Below, piece after piece: positions 28,701 through 34,351 of a stretch of 64,000 nucleotides of DNA. The DNA lies in contig CP030886.1 of NCBI GenBank assembly GCA_006969745.1, forward strand, positions 186,001 through 250,000. The letters run 5' to 3'. Position 1 is the first letter of the stretch. Each line of letters opens with the position of its first letter. Position numbers and translations under genes: made by a program. Under the pieces are notes generated by a model. It did no database searches. It was not told the DNA's origin and was given only the letters and a program-made list of their open reading frames with translations. The DNA comes from Cytophagaceae bacterium. Lineage in GTDB: Bacteria; Bacteroidota; Bacteroidia; Cytophagales; Cyclobacteriaceae.

Positions 28701-30452
28701 ACTAATATTAGACCAGGTAAGGGATGCTCCTCCGCCACCATCTAAGCCGTCTGGTTGATCCTCTAGCTCAACTAGTCCGGACTCTGAAAGGCTTTGCCAT
28801 TGATAACTGTAGGAACCACTCCCTCCGTTTGCAGATGAGCCATTATTAATATTTCCCGGATTTGTACCGCTACAAATTAATGTAGCAGTTGAAGCGGCAA
28901 TTGTCCCGCCTGTTAAGTTAATAGTAAACTTGATTTCGTTCGTGTACTTAGTTTGGCCACATGAGATAACCCTCCTTCTGAAGGTAGTAGTTGTGTTCAG
29001 TGCCCCTGGATTATACGTTTTCGCTGTCGCTCCAGATATATTTGAGTAACCTCCAGTAGTTTTCTTTTGCCATTGGTAAGTAAATGAACCGTCACCACCA
29101 GTTGGTGTTGATCCTGATATTGTTGATGGATTGCCGCCTGGATTCAGTGTCCTACTTCCTGAGTAGGATATTGAGCCCTGATTCAGATTTGGCTTGACAG
29201 TAAATGTGATTTCAGATGTATACTTGGTTTGGCCATCAGAAATGACTCGTCTTCTATATTTCCTATTTGCGGTAAGCGCTGGAGGGTTATAGGTAGAAGA
29301 TGTTCCTCCTGAAATATTTGTCCATGAACCATAAGATCCGCCAGAGTAAACTCTTTGCTGCCATTGATAAGCATAAGAACCATTTCCTCCAGAAGGAGAG
29401 CTGCTATTGCTTATGCTTCCTGGATTACCATTGTAGCAGGGTGAAGTTGTCGTGGAAGCTGAAATTCCACCTGCTTTTAAGTTGACCCGAATTGTAATAC
29501 TGTTAGAGTATTTTGTTTGTCCACAGGAAACAACTCTTCTTCTATATACAGTGGTCTTGGTATGACTACCTGGCTGATAATCTCTTCCAGTAGCTCCTGA
29601 AATATTGGAATATGAGCTAGCGGTACCAACTTTCCTTTGCCATTGATAGGCCACAGCGGATCCACTTGCTGTGGTACCGGTAATTTTAGATGGTGTAGAG
29701 CCTACGTTAACATTCCCACCACCATATGATATAGAACCTGCGCTAACTGAAACAATTGTATACCTAATAGTATTGCTATATGCAATTTGTCCTCCCGATT
29801 GAACTCTTCTTCTATATGAGGTATTTGCGTATAGTTTAGGAGGATTGTAGCTCGACCCGGTTGCACCTGCAATATTTGACCAGCTACCGGATAAGTCACC
29901 AATTCCGCCATCACCACTATCTCCATCGATAGGAGTTGGTCCACCTGAATTTTGCCTTTGCCATTGATAACTGAAAGATCCATTTCCACCGGAAGGAGAA
30001 GATGAATTGTTAATTGTTCCCGGATCTACACCATTGCAAATTGAACTACTGGTTGAGGCAGATACAGAACCGCCAATGAGAGGAGATATAACATTAACAT
30101 ATTTTGTTGCAGAATATAATCCACCGCTTACAGTTGCATTGACTCTAACCCATCTTGATCCAGTAGAGGTCCATTTTACAGAAACTGTTGATCTACTTTG
30201 AGAAACTATTTGGCCGCCAGAAACTGTATAATTACTTGCGCTATGAAGTCCTGTGGTGACGCTTACCGAATACGAATAGGTACCGTTTAGGTTTACATTT
30301 GTAGAACCAGATAAACTAACTGATGTCGTTGGACAGTTTAAACAATCATCATCATCAATTGGATCCTCAAGAATTGGACGTATTTGCCCAAATGAATTGA
30401 TGGAAATTAGCAATGCTGAAAGCATTACCACTTTGGTGGTGAATATCTTCAT
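19770..30452 (-). CDS. Giant Rhs/YD-repeat surface protein with 18-module stalk, DUF6443-like region and LysM-like tip
   Basis: The 3560-residue protein has a signal peptide (1-22, ends N-S-F-G-Q). A first beta domain with a C-L-N-C motif is followed by 18 related beta-sandwich modules (about 127-1946), each with Y-Q-W-Q, a T/S-Y-x-P turn and a R-R-R-V strand. A DUF6443-like segment (about 2050-2180, S-D-G-L-G-R-P) precedes YD repeats to about 2980. A jelly-roll-like insert (about 2980-3195) and the Rhs core (about 3230-3260, Y-D-F-L-S-R-S-Y-D-P-V-L-G-R-F and T-D-P-N-G) follow. The 300-residue variable end has a Gly-rich hydrophobic stretch, a LysM-like motif (Y-E-V-K-E-G-E-T-L, about 3443-3502) and a basic Trp/Arg-rich tail. 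The architecture suggests an exported Rhs cage on a long stalk; no toxin fold is recognised. A promoter lies upstream. Confidence 0.92.
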   Translation of the reverse strand: MKIFTTKVVMLSALLISINSFGQIRPILEDPIDDDDCLNCPTTSVSLSGSTNVNLNGTYSYSVSVTTGLHSASNYTVSGGQIVSQSRSTVSVKWTSTGSRWVRVNATVSGGLYSATKYVNVISPLIGGSVSASTSSSICNGVDPGTINNSSSPSGGNGSFSYQWQRQNSGGPTPIDGDSGDGGIGDLSGSWSNIAGATGSSYNPPKLYANTSYRRRVQSGGQIAYSNTIRYTIVSVSAGSISYGGGNVNVGSTPSKITGTTASGSAVAYQWQRKVGTASSYSNISGATGRDYQPGSHTKTTVYRRRVVSCGQTKYSNSITIRVNLKAGGISASTTTSPCYNGNPGSISNSSSPSGGNGSYAYQWQQRVYSGGSYGSWTNISGGTSSTYNPPALTANRKYRRRVISDGQTKYTSEITFTVKPNLNQGSISYSGSRTLNPGGNPSTISGSTPTGGDGSFTYQWQKKTTGGYSNISGATAKTYNPGALNTTTTFRRRVISCGQTKYTNEIKFTINLTGGTIAASTATLICSGTNPGNINNGSSANGGSGSYSYQWQSLSESGLVELEDQPDGLDGGGGASLTWSNISGATSSSYNPPTLNGSTSYRRRVTSNGSTAYSNIVGYSLSSLNQGTISYSGDNINSGITPAKITGTDATGAGVAYQWQSKVGTSSSYTNISGATSRDYQPGSQTKTTAYRRRVISCGQTKYSNEITIRVNLVGGSISASTSTSLCYNGDPGIINNSSTPKGGNGSFVYQWQQSVYSNGSYGSWTNISGATSSTYNPPALTANRKYRRRVKSDGQTKYSGVITYSVKPNLNHGSISYLGSTAINPGSNPANISGSTPTGGNGTYTYQWQKKTTGGYTNISGATGKDYNPGVLNVTTTFRRRTISCQTKTSNEIKFTVNLVGGNVTASSSTSICSNEDPEIINNTASGAGGIGSYSYQWEYLSGDGIQPVDQTIDQIDGGNDSSPSGFNWQSIAGATSVTFNPPALTTNRSYRRKVSSGSDEAYSNIINYVIAAPVNKGSISYNGGAVNPGSTPAKISGTTATGGTGISYRWQWKRGSETSFSNIPSNLGSSVTSRDYQPQGLSTNTVFRRRVSSCGQNYYTNQITINVNLIAGSVSGNQTICSGSDPSNISSSSVAAGGNGTYNYKWEKREYKPSQITPTGPGDQQIIDDGSGDGIDSPGGDTQVVYSWTEWTEIASGTSHDPSPISYKTQFRRKVNSGGVIKYSNTVTKDVYDLASPGTISYNGGVVNPGSAPGQSISGTVGSGGSSVEYQWQKKTTGGYTNIPGATNQNYQPTSLTRTTTFKRLTITNCGSTASSNEVEIIVNLYAGAIASGNEAICRGSAPDAIASTAPASGSIGNYTYQWQVLSELTLQDGESFEGEETLLENQWHDLPGETNQTFDPPVLTSNTTYRRKVTSGTQVAFTAPKSYSVSAPLTAGSISYSGGSVNPGGNPIAIIGTSVTGGISPKYQWQSKVGTAAGFTDITGATSKDYNPPAGIDFTTTYKRRVKSCGETKFTAPVTVNVSFNAGSIVGDQVICSGADPDVISSGSPASGGLGDFDYQWEKNVYSPVDIGPIDQSIDGQILQDGDNSNSSTIDSPIDHQWTGWHDVTGQKSVSLNLSAQTYVTQYRRKVVSGGITEYSNVVTIDVEELPDPGTITYSGGTINPGSNATEIVGSNVTSVFNLRYKWSKKVASGFVDIPNSNTPDLAPGQLDFSTIYVRFIENDCGQIVNSNTVKIPVKLIAGNTSTTSYKICHDCAKPTLSPESPMGGNGQYTYQWQIQGSLSVQNNDQTIDGQDPSPIGGEEFTDIALAKNANYTPEMLWVGTRTFRRMVKSDGQVFYSQPISITVYPALNPGTVAYDLADPCSGSNVGTISGTSPTGGNDSYEYQWQYYNGSGWSTFSSSNAQSFNPNFIITSNTRFRRRVRSAGSEWKKSNEITIEVYEVLDSNDLGSISASNDKMCPGDLVEFVYSPGPKVNTAWTRLFGSKEGVEGEIDFGKIKDRLSIHVQKGYNYYVKYLQRCTVIDYPTNSVSFSFYENCNVPPSMDQNFVRTEVPKIPITDEFELAILDASEKAMSYAYSDGLGRPTMSVAVEAGQNFEDAIQFSKYNDQGRQEISYMPYYKESMVPGQFIDPDDAIDEQSDFYNAAKSNYDDIAHDNNPYTKTEWDARGRVKSVIAPGEAWHSDGGKKTTYNYAVFDPTLAVDKPWSIHAPVIKWTIENGLPKHDGTYVAKELSISSVTDVEGRKTRKVTDARGLTVTSQIYDSDQKKWIGSYQVYDDFGRVRFVIPPLLVEISTPSQVQVDELAFQYVYDNKGRVTDQSAPGAGWVRYVYDHWNRLVLIRHSAQRREDNKYWTFYKYDAMNRQIMSGEILEPRNRDQLQDALDEITANSKRFETRNPDVSRGYTKYKSFPNLNADYTSEQYEILTINYFDDYDFINYPGWDNEGHNYTFSNPLQNPNYGWGPEGYEVLTQDKTIYSLAALDGKKYALRQGVSIWLKSLSNPEAAPTKVTAEDAITSSYDFDIVSANLHNGNAINSVTGSKVKILGTNIWLNSVVYYDERGRVIQTVSENHKGGIDRLSNDLDWKGELQNMLVEHASSSDHVTLLSEYEYAQNGQLLKTWQTINEGERILVGDYHYNVWGELVEKNLHGTLSFVDGQSSISDGEMTFLQSVDYRYNLQGALTKINDPSRLNQDRIDGTQENDLFGMEYFYEKSATINGSGTKGRYDGLVNAMVWNANNLEEGDFTKTGIAYAYDDQSRLQSTSYGSGVSLDDQASKDSYSVLIGSYDENDNYISGYDDNGNILSLTRNADGAEIDNLTYTYQTNSNKLTKVSDSDSDKGFSNLNGSTVIDYEGEYDYDGMGNMTFDAHKSIELHYNHMQLVDRIDFIDAQTDQVQSSIVYTYDAARNRLAKQVLDADGNSIARVDYVGLVEYMDDDINQVFTDEGRAYKQNGEYHYEYFITDHQGNNRVAFGNLPERNVYTAAIEERRSAYEESEFTFPTNWQASNENHTPLGKQSIQLNATQGRILGLAKVLDIQPGDEVDIESWVKYGDNLGGTNTTEDLLNALLTAFNLNPADGGLGETFNGSVYNNGNGLSGLFGGANNADEVDAYVAFLFFDEQGNFEADKSNYLPVGSEANGVWTKLSLIDPIVYDEAGQLFIYMANETAQNREVYFDDLKIVHSSATSSFKVSQVNDFYPFGLPTSNSWRSPGYIDPGLMYQSSYASYDSLTGYYDFLSRSYDPVLGRFFAVDPAGQFSSPYTGMGNMPHWGTDPNGEIFGLAGVFGAIVKGALVSALSHTASVAVSDGGFQNWSWNNFGNSVLQGGVSGAVSFGVGEMFGPTSTEFGYEMVRGGFHAATQAGVAALFGNDPNAAFGSALTGSMISSKLDGSSGLAQVGLSALGGGLTSIALGGDFWDGFATGGVVAATNHALHKISAKQGLETYEVKEGETLDMIVRKKYPGLTDMQYSDLVLDIAAINGINLEFPIVTAGQSLKIYQAKVVFWRTASSQVKYSKAWHDSVSNVPLWRRYWEHLKDRFYERNPRQGESAPKKGPVKR
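24615..30074 (-). repeat. 18-module protein repeat arranged as a four-module super-repeat
   Basis: Copies start at residues 127, 515, 903, 1330 and 1746 by hand count (bases 30074, 28910, 27746, 26465 and 25217), so the first two periods are both 388 residues. Each full copy holds four different modules in fixed order; the fifth is a half copy. Copies 1 and 2 are close, and 3 and 4 are more diverged and longer through Asp/Gly-rich insertions. The DNA copies differ at many synonymous positions. Confidence 0.85.
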
Positions 30453-30502
30453 TTCGTTCAGGTTAGGTAAGATGACGCCTAGCTGAAAACATCACCCAAC
30501 TC

Positions 30503-30533
30503 CAAACATAGTACCGTTTTTCAAAAACTACAA
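30503..30533 (-). promoter_or_regulatory. Promoter of the giant Rhs gene
   Basis: On the minus strand TATGTTTG (30510-30503) matches the -7 consensus TAnnTTTG. A TTG (30533-30531) lies 20 bases upstream as a -33 element. The resulting leader is about 45 bases. Confidence 0.55.
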
Positions 30534-30593
30534 CCACTCACACAAAAAAACAACCAATTTCATTGCGATATATTTTTTAGACTAATCTAAATT

Positions 30594-30624
30594 TTTGTTT
30601 TGTATAAACTAATTTATAGTTTTG
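30594..30624 (+). promoter_or_regulatory. Promoter and overlapping 6-5-6 palindrome before the first TonB receptor
   Basis: TTTG (30594-30597), a 19-base spacer and TAGTTTTG (30617-30624) match the Bacteroidota -33/-7 consensus. The inverted repeat AAACTA-ATTTA-TAGTTT (30606-30622) covers the -7 box, so a repressor bound there would block initiation. This also excludes the TTG at 30622 as a start codon. Confidence 0.6.
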
Positions 30625-30648
30625 CATAATCACATTATTCTGATTGTT

Positions 30649-32910
30649 TTGAAATTATATCGAATCATATTTCTGTTCCTGTTGATTGTTTCATTTTATG
30701 CAAATGCACAAAATGTGATTAAAGGCAACGTATCTTATGCTGGTGAACCATTTCCGGGTGCAACCATACAACTGTTAGACACATCCCATGGTACAATTTC
30801 AGAAGGCAATGGCGCATTTAGAATTAGTGATGTACCCAATGGAACTTATATTCTCGAAATTCGATCGGTAGGTTTTAAGGTTGTGAAGAAAGAGGTGCAG
30901 GTTCCGGGTCAAAGTGATTTTTCAATTGAACTGGAAGAGAGCACCTTGACAATGGATGAAGTGGTTGTGACCGGAACGATGCAACCAACTTTTGTTTCAC
31001 AATCTCCGGTAAAAGTGGAGGTGATCACAGCCAAACACCTTAACACTTACATTCCGGCCGCCGCTACAAGCGTGGTAGAAGGAATCTCACTTGTAAATGG
31101 TGTACAAGAAGTAGTGGCCTGTGGAGTATGTTTTACGAATAGTATCTCTATCAATGGGCTGCCAGGGCCATATACTGCTATACTAATGGATGGCTCACCT
31201 ATTTATGGAAATCTTGCCTCTGTCTACGGTCTGAATGGCATTCCCAGCATGATCATCGATCGCTTTGAAGTAATAAAAGGGCCAAGCTCTACTTTATATG
31301 GATCAGAAGCTGTGGCAGGGGTCATTAATATCATTACTAAAGATCCATCTCAGCAACCGATCTTTTCAGCGGATGTGATGGGTACCTCGCATTATGAATC
31401 ATTTGGCAACTTTTCTCTGGCTCCAAAGATTGGGAAGAGTTCAGGTTTCATCGGCCTGAATTATGCCTATATCAATGATTTTGACGATGAAAATGGAGAT
31501 GGATTCGGAGATAACATAAACCTGGATCGTATCTCACTTTTCACCAAATGGGACATCAGCAGGCCGTCCGGGAAAAAATTTATGCTATCCGGTAAGTACT
31601 ACTATGAAGACAGGCGAAACGGTGTGGAGGAGTTTCTAAAAGATCGGAACTATCGAACACTTAGAGGCAACGATCAAATTTATGGTGAAAGTATCTATAC
31701 AAACAGGTTTGAAATCTTTGGCACCTATGCATTCAATACTTCTGAAAACTTACGGATAGACTATTCACTAAGTACTCATGAGCAGGATAGCTATTATGGC
31801 GCAGACTATTATCAAGCTTCACAAAACATTGTATTCACTAATTTCATCTGGGACAAGGAGATCAATAATCATCAATTGACCACAGGACTTACATCCCGAT
31901 ATCAATCCTATGATGATAATACAGTGGCCACACAAAGCAATGGTGAAAACGCCCCTGACAATCAATACACACCAGGTGTTTTTGCACAAGATGAGTTTAA
32001 GGTTTCAGATCGCATCACTTTATTGGGGGGCTTACGGTTGGATCACTATGAAAATCACGGATTTATTCCTGCGCCACGTTTAAACCTAAAATACAAACCA
32101 TCAAATTGGACAACCATCCGCTCCAACTTTGGAACCGGTTTCCGAATTGTAAATCTCTTCACAGAGGATCATGCATTTGTGACAGGCCAGCGGGAAGTAA
32201 TCATTGAAGAAGAATTGCAGCCTGAAGAGTCGTACAATTTTTCACTAAACGCAAACCATATTTATACGATTGGACAAAGTCAGGGCATGTTGGACGTGGA
32301 TGTATTCTACACCTACTTCTCCAATAAGATAACCCCTGATTATGAGAATGAGGGTCAAATCAGGTATGCAAACACAGATGGCTATGCCGTGAGTAAAGGC
32401 ATTGGGTTCAATCTGCAACAGGAAATGAGCTTTCCCATGGCATTCAACCTTGGTTTCAATCTTCAGGATGTAACTGAAAATGAAAATGGTGAGAAGCGCT
32501 CAATCGAATTTGCTCCCAAGTGGACAGGTATACTTACAGCGAATTACAATTTAAAACTATGGAAAATGACTATCGGATATACGGCCAGGGTCACGGGACC
32601 TATGGCTCTTCCGGTGGTGTTTGACCTAGATGGAAATGGTAATCCCCTACCCAATCCAAGACCAACTGAATCCCAGCCATTTGCTATCCACAATTTGCAA
32701 GTGTCAAAAGACCTCTCCAAAGGATGGTCCATTTATGGTGGTATGCAAAACATCTTTGATTATGTGCAACCCTGGTCTCCACTGACCGGCACCAACGATC
32801 CGAATACGAATATTGGTTTTAGCGACAGCTTTGACACTGCATATGCATACTCGCCCATACACGGTCGTGAAATTTATCTAGGAATAAGCTGGAGTTTGGC
32901 CAGAAACTAG
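30649..32910 (+). CDS. TonB-dependent outer-membrane receptor with CGVC motif
   Basis: About 753 residues: signal peptide (ends Y-A-N-A-Q), carboxypeptidase-D-like domain (about 25-105, G-N-V-S-Y-A-G-E-P-F-P-G-A-T), plug with I-N-G-L-P-G and L-M-D-G-S-P-I, then V-I-K-G-P-S-S-T-L-Y-G-S-E-A, and a 22-strand-type barrel. The plug contains A-C-G-V-C-F, a Cys pair also seen in related Bacteroidota receptors. A metal or metal-chelate ligand is plausible but unproven. No in-frame ATG exists near the front. TTG at 30649 gives a good signal peptide and lies after the promoter, so it is chosen over TTG at 30622. Its stop overlaps that of the convergent gene in a shared CTAG. Confidence 0.9.
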   Translation: MKLYRIIFLFLLIVSFYANAQNVIKGNVSYAGEPFPGATIQLLDTSHGTISEGNGAFRISDVPNGTYILEIRSVGFKVVKKEVQVPGQSDFSIELEESTLTMDEVVVTGTMQPTFVSQSPVKVEVITAKHLNTYIPAAATSVVEGISLVNGVQEVVACGVCFTNSISINGLPGPYTAILMDGSPIYGNLASVYGLNGIPSMIIDRFEVIKGPSSTLYGSEAVAGVINIITKDPSQQPIFSADVMGTSHYESFGNFSLAPKIGKSSGFIGLNYAYINDFDDENGDGFGDNINLDRISLFTKWDISRPSGKKFMLSGKYYYEDRRNGVEEFLKDRNYRTLRGNDQIYGESIYTNRFEIFGTYAFNTSENLRIDYSLSTHEQDSYYGADYYQASQNIVFTNFIWDKEINNHQLTTGLTSRYQSYDDNTVATQSNGENAPDNQYTPGVFAQDEFKVSDRITLLGGLRLDHYENHGFIPAPRLNLKYKPSNWTTIRSNFGTGFRIVNLFTEDHAFVTGQREVIIEEELQPEESYNFSLNANHIYTIGQSQGMLDVDVFYTYFSNKITPDYENEGQIRYANTDGYAVSKGIGFNLQQEMSFPMAFNLGFNLQDVTENENGEKRSIEFAPKWTGILTANYNLKLWKMTIGYTARVTGPMALPVVFDLDGNGNPLPNPRPTESQPFAIHNLQVSKDLSKGWSIYGGMQNIFDYVQPWSPLTGTNDPNTNIGFSDSFDTAYAYSPIHGREIYLGISWSLARN

Positions 32911-33641
32911 AAACCGATTGCCGCACCAAATCCAATAAAGGAATCAGGAGAAATATCCGATAATCCAATTCCTCCTGTGATATCAAACTGAATATTATCA
33001 GAAATTAGGTAGATAACGCCTGTATTGAAGCGATGATCTGAGGCACCGTCCTGAAAAAAACCATAGGGCTCGGCAAATACTGTCCAGCCTGGAGAAAATG
33101 AATAGCCTAGCACCACCGAATACAATGTCGTGTTATTATCCTCCGGAAATGCCATTCCTATGTTATAACCAAGTGATAAAAAATCTGACAAGGTGTTTGA
33201 GAAGTTAAGTCTCACTTCAGGCACAGGTTCGCTCGGACGAAATGCCTCATTTCCATTTGCAAGTGTCACCTGCCCAATGATACTTGTTTGTGGAACAGCA
33301 CCTTGCTCTTCTATCAGGTGAATCTTAGTCCCAATTGTAATAGGAGACAATCCATCAACCTTTAAATCTGTAAGCTCATTTTTCGATTGCTGTATATTTT
33401 GTGAAATTCTGAGTTCAACTCCATTGATGAGGCCAACACGTGCCAGGAAGTTGGCAAAAGTTACATTAGTAATATCTCCGGCATTCTCATAAATGAATCC
33501 ATACTCAATGAGGGCGCTACCTTTCCGAACAACAGTAGAACCTGCTGACTGAGTAGGTCGATCCGTAGCAATAGGATCTGAATCTTGAGCAAATGATGGA
33601 ATTATCGCACTGAGTGCAACTAGTATTAGCAGTTTTTTCAT
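32907..33641 (-). CDS. Outer-membrane transporter-like protein (phenol MetA/transporter family)
   Basis: The 244-residue protein has a signal peptide (ends P-S-F-A-Q), then D-P-I-A-T-D-R-P-T-Q-S-A-G-S, the family opening. A barrel-like body follows (Y-G-F-I-Y-E-N, L-R-I-S-Q-N, G-Y-S-F-S-P-G-W-T-V-F-A-E-P-Y-G) with a terminal Phe. Family members are called transporters from weak similarity to phenol-degradation outer-membrane proteins; the substrate is unknown. It follows the small membrane protein gene by 9 bases and converges on the TonB receptor gene. Confidence 0.8.
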   Translation of the reverse strand: MKKLLILVALSAIIPSFAQDSDPIATDRPTQSAGSTVVRKGSALIEYGFIYENAGDITNVTFANFLARVGLINGVELRISQNIQQSKNELTDLKVDGLSPITIGTKIHLIEEQGAVPQTSIIGQVTLANGNEAFRPSEPVPEVRLNFSNTLSDFLSLGYNIGMAFPEDNNTTLYSVVLGYSFSPGWTVFAEPYGFFQDGASDHRFNTGVIYLISDNIQFDITGGIGLSDISPDSFIGFGAAIGF

Positions 33642-33650
33642 ACGGCAAAA

Positions 33651-33854
33651 CTACGCTCTGCTGATGGCTCTTACAATCATGACGATTACAGCACCTAAAA
33701 ACATCAGTATGGAAATCTTATTGATTGTATGCATCGCCTTCAGGTTGAAGCTTTTGGGACGATTAGGATCTTTCTTTCGAAAGAAGTAAGTCAATACCTC
33801 GCTGAAGTCAAAATAATTGACTTTCTCTTTATCTGGATTTTGCTGTTCTGCCAT
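33651..33854 (-). CDS. Small membrane protein (possibly DUF6728)
   Basis: A 67-residue protein has a polar N-half with V-L-T-Y-F-F-R-K-K-D-P-N-R-P and one C-terminal membrane helix (I-S-I-L-M-F-L-G-A-V-I-V-M-I-V). The ATG at 33854 is chosen over a TTG three codons earlier. The family is known in Bacteroidota without a function. It is divergent from the Zur-like gene and shares its 79-base upstream region, including the palindromic box, so it may be under the same control. Confidence 0.7.
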   Translation of the reverse strand: MAEQQNPDKEKVNYFDFSEVLTYFFRKKDPNRPKSFNLKAMHTINKISILMFLGAVIVMIVRAISRA

Positions 33855-33900
33855 ATCATTCAAATCAACTTATAAAGTTAGAAAAGTGTTCACTTAATAA

Positions 33901-33929
33901 ATGCAATTTAGTTGCATAAACTATATTTG
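33901..33929 (+). promoter_or_regulatory. Zur-like box and -7 element of the Fur-family gene
   Basis: The perfect palindrome ATGCAA-TTTAG-TTGCAT (33901-33917) lies just before TATATTTG (33922-33929), a match to TAnnTTTG. The same TGCAA-N5-TTGCA core recurs at 36770-36784. The site suits autorepression by the metal regulator encoded next. Transcription from this box would begin at or very near the ATG at 33934. Confidence 0.6.
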
Positions 33930-33933
33930 CGAT

Positions 33934-34350
33934 ATGTCTCAAGAAAACATAAAAGGCATCTTAAAGACGCATCAACTTCGAATCACTGATTGTCGAATGG
34001 ACGTGATGCAATTCTTTTTAGATGAAAAAAGTGCCCTCTCCCAGAGCGACCTTGAAAATCAGCTTACAAAATATGACAGGGTTACCCTCTATCGAACACT
34101 GAATAGTTTTCTTGATTCAGGCATACTTCATCGGATACCAAACGAAACCGGTACCGCTACTTATGGCATGTGTCATGATACCTGCACACCTGATCACCAC
34201 GAGCACAATCATGTGCATTTCAAGTGCAACAAATGTGGTCAAATTGAATGCCTTGAAGAGAAAGTAGCTCACCAAGTGAGCGTACCATTCGGATACAAAG
34301 TAGATGGCATCAATATGATTGTAGACGGAATTTGCCCGAAGTGTGCTTGA
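33934..34350 (+). CDS. zur: Fur-family metalloregulator, probably Zur
   Basis: The 138-residue protein has a winged-helix N-domain (L-R-I-T-D-C-R-M-D-V, then Y-D-R-V-T-L-Y-R-T-L-N-S-F with the recognition helix) and a dimer domain. The latter has a His cluster (D-H-H-E-H-N-H-V-H-F) and Cys pairs C-N-K-C and C-P-K-C that bind structural zinc. Zur represses zinc-uptake genes when zinc is plentiful; I prefer it over Fur because the next gene is a ZnuD-like receptor. The ATG at 33934 is chosen; an ATG at 33901 lies inside the operator palindrome. One base separates this stop from the receptor start, indicating an operon. Confidence 0.82.
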   Translation: MSQENIKGILKTHQLRITDCRMDVMQFFLDEKSALSQSDLENQLTKYDRVTLYRTLNSFLDSGILHRIPNETGTATYGMCHDTCTPDHHEHNHVHFKCNKCGQIECLEEKVAHQVSVPFGYKVDGINMIVDGICPKCA

Positions 34351-34351
34351 T

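Noticed and set aside
24615..30074. CRISPR array or DNA minisatellite
   Set aside because: Repeats are about 250-300 bases, diverged and in one long coding frame; no short identical repeats with unique spacers.
33901..33933. ATG at 33901 as the start of the Fur-family gene
   Set aside because: It lies in the operator palindrome and upstream of the -7 box; the added 11 residues do not resemble the family N-terminus.
34343..34351. GTG start for the ZnuD-like receptor overlapping the regulator
   Set aside because: The ATG at 34352 gives a standard signal peptide, and the three extra residues add nothing.
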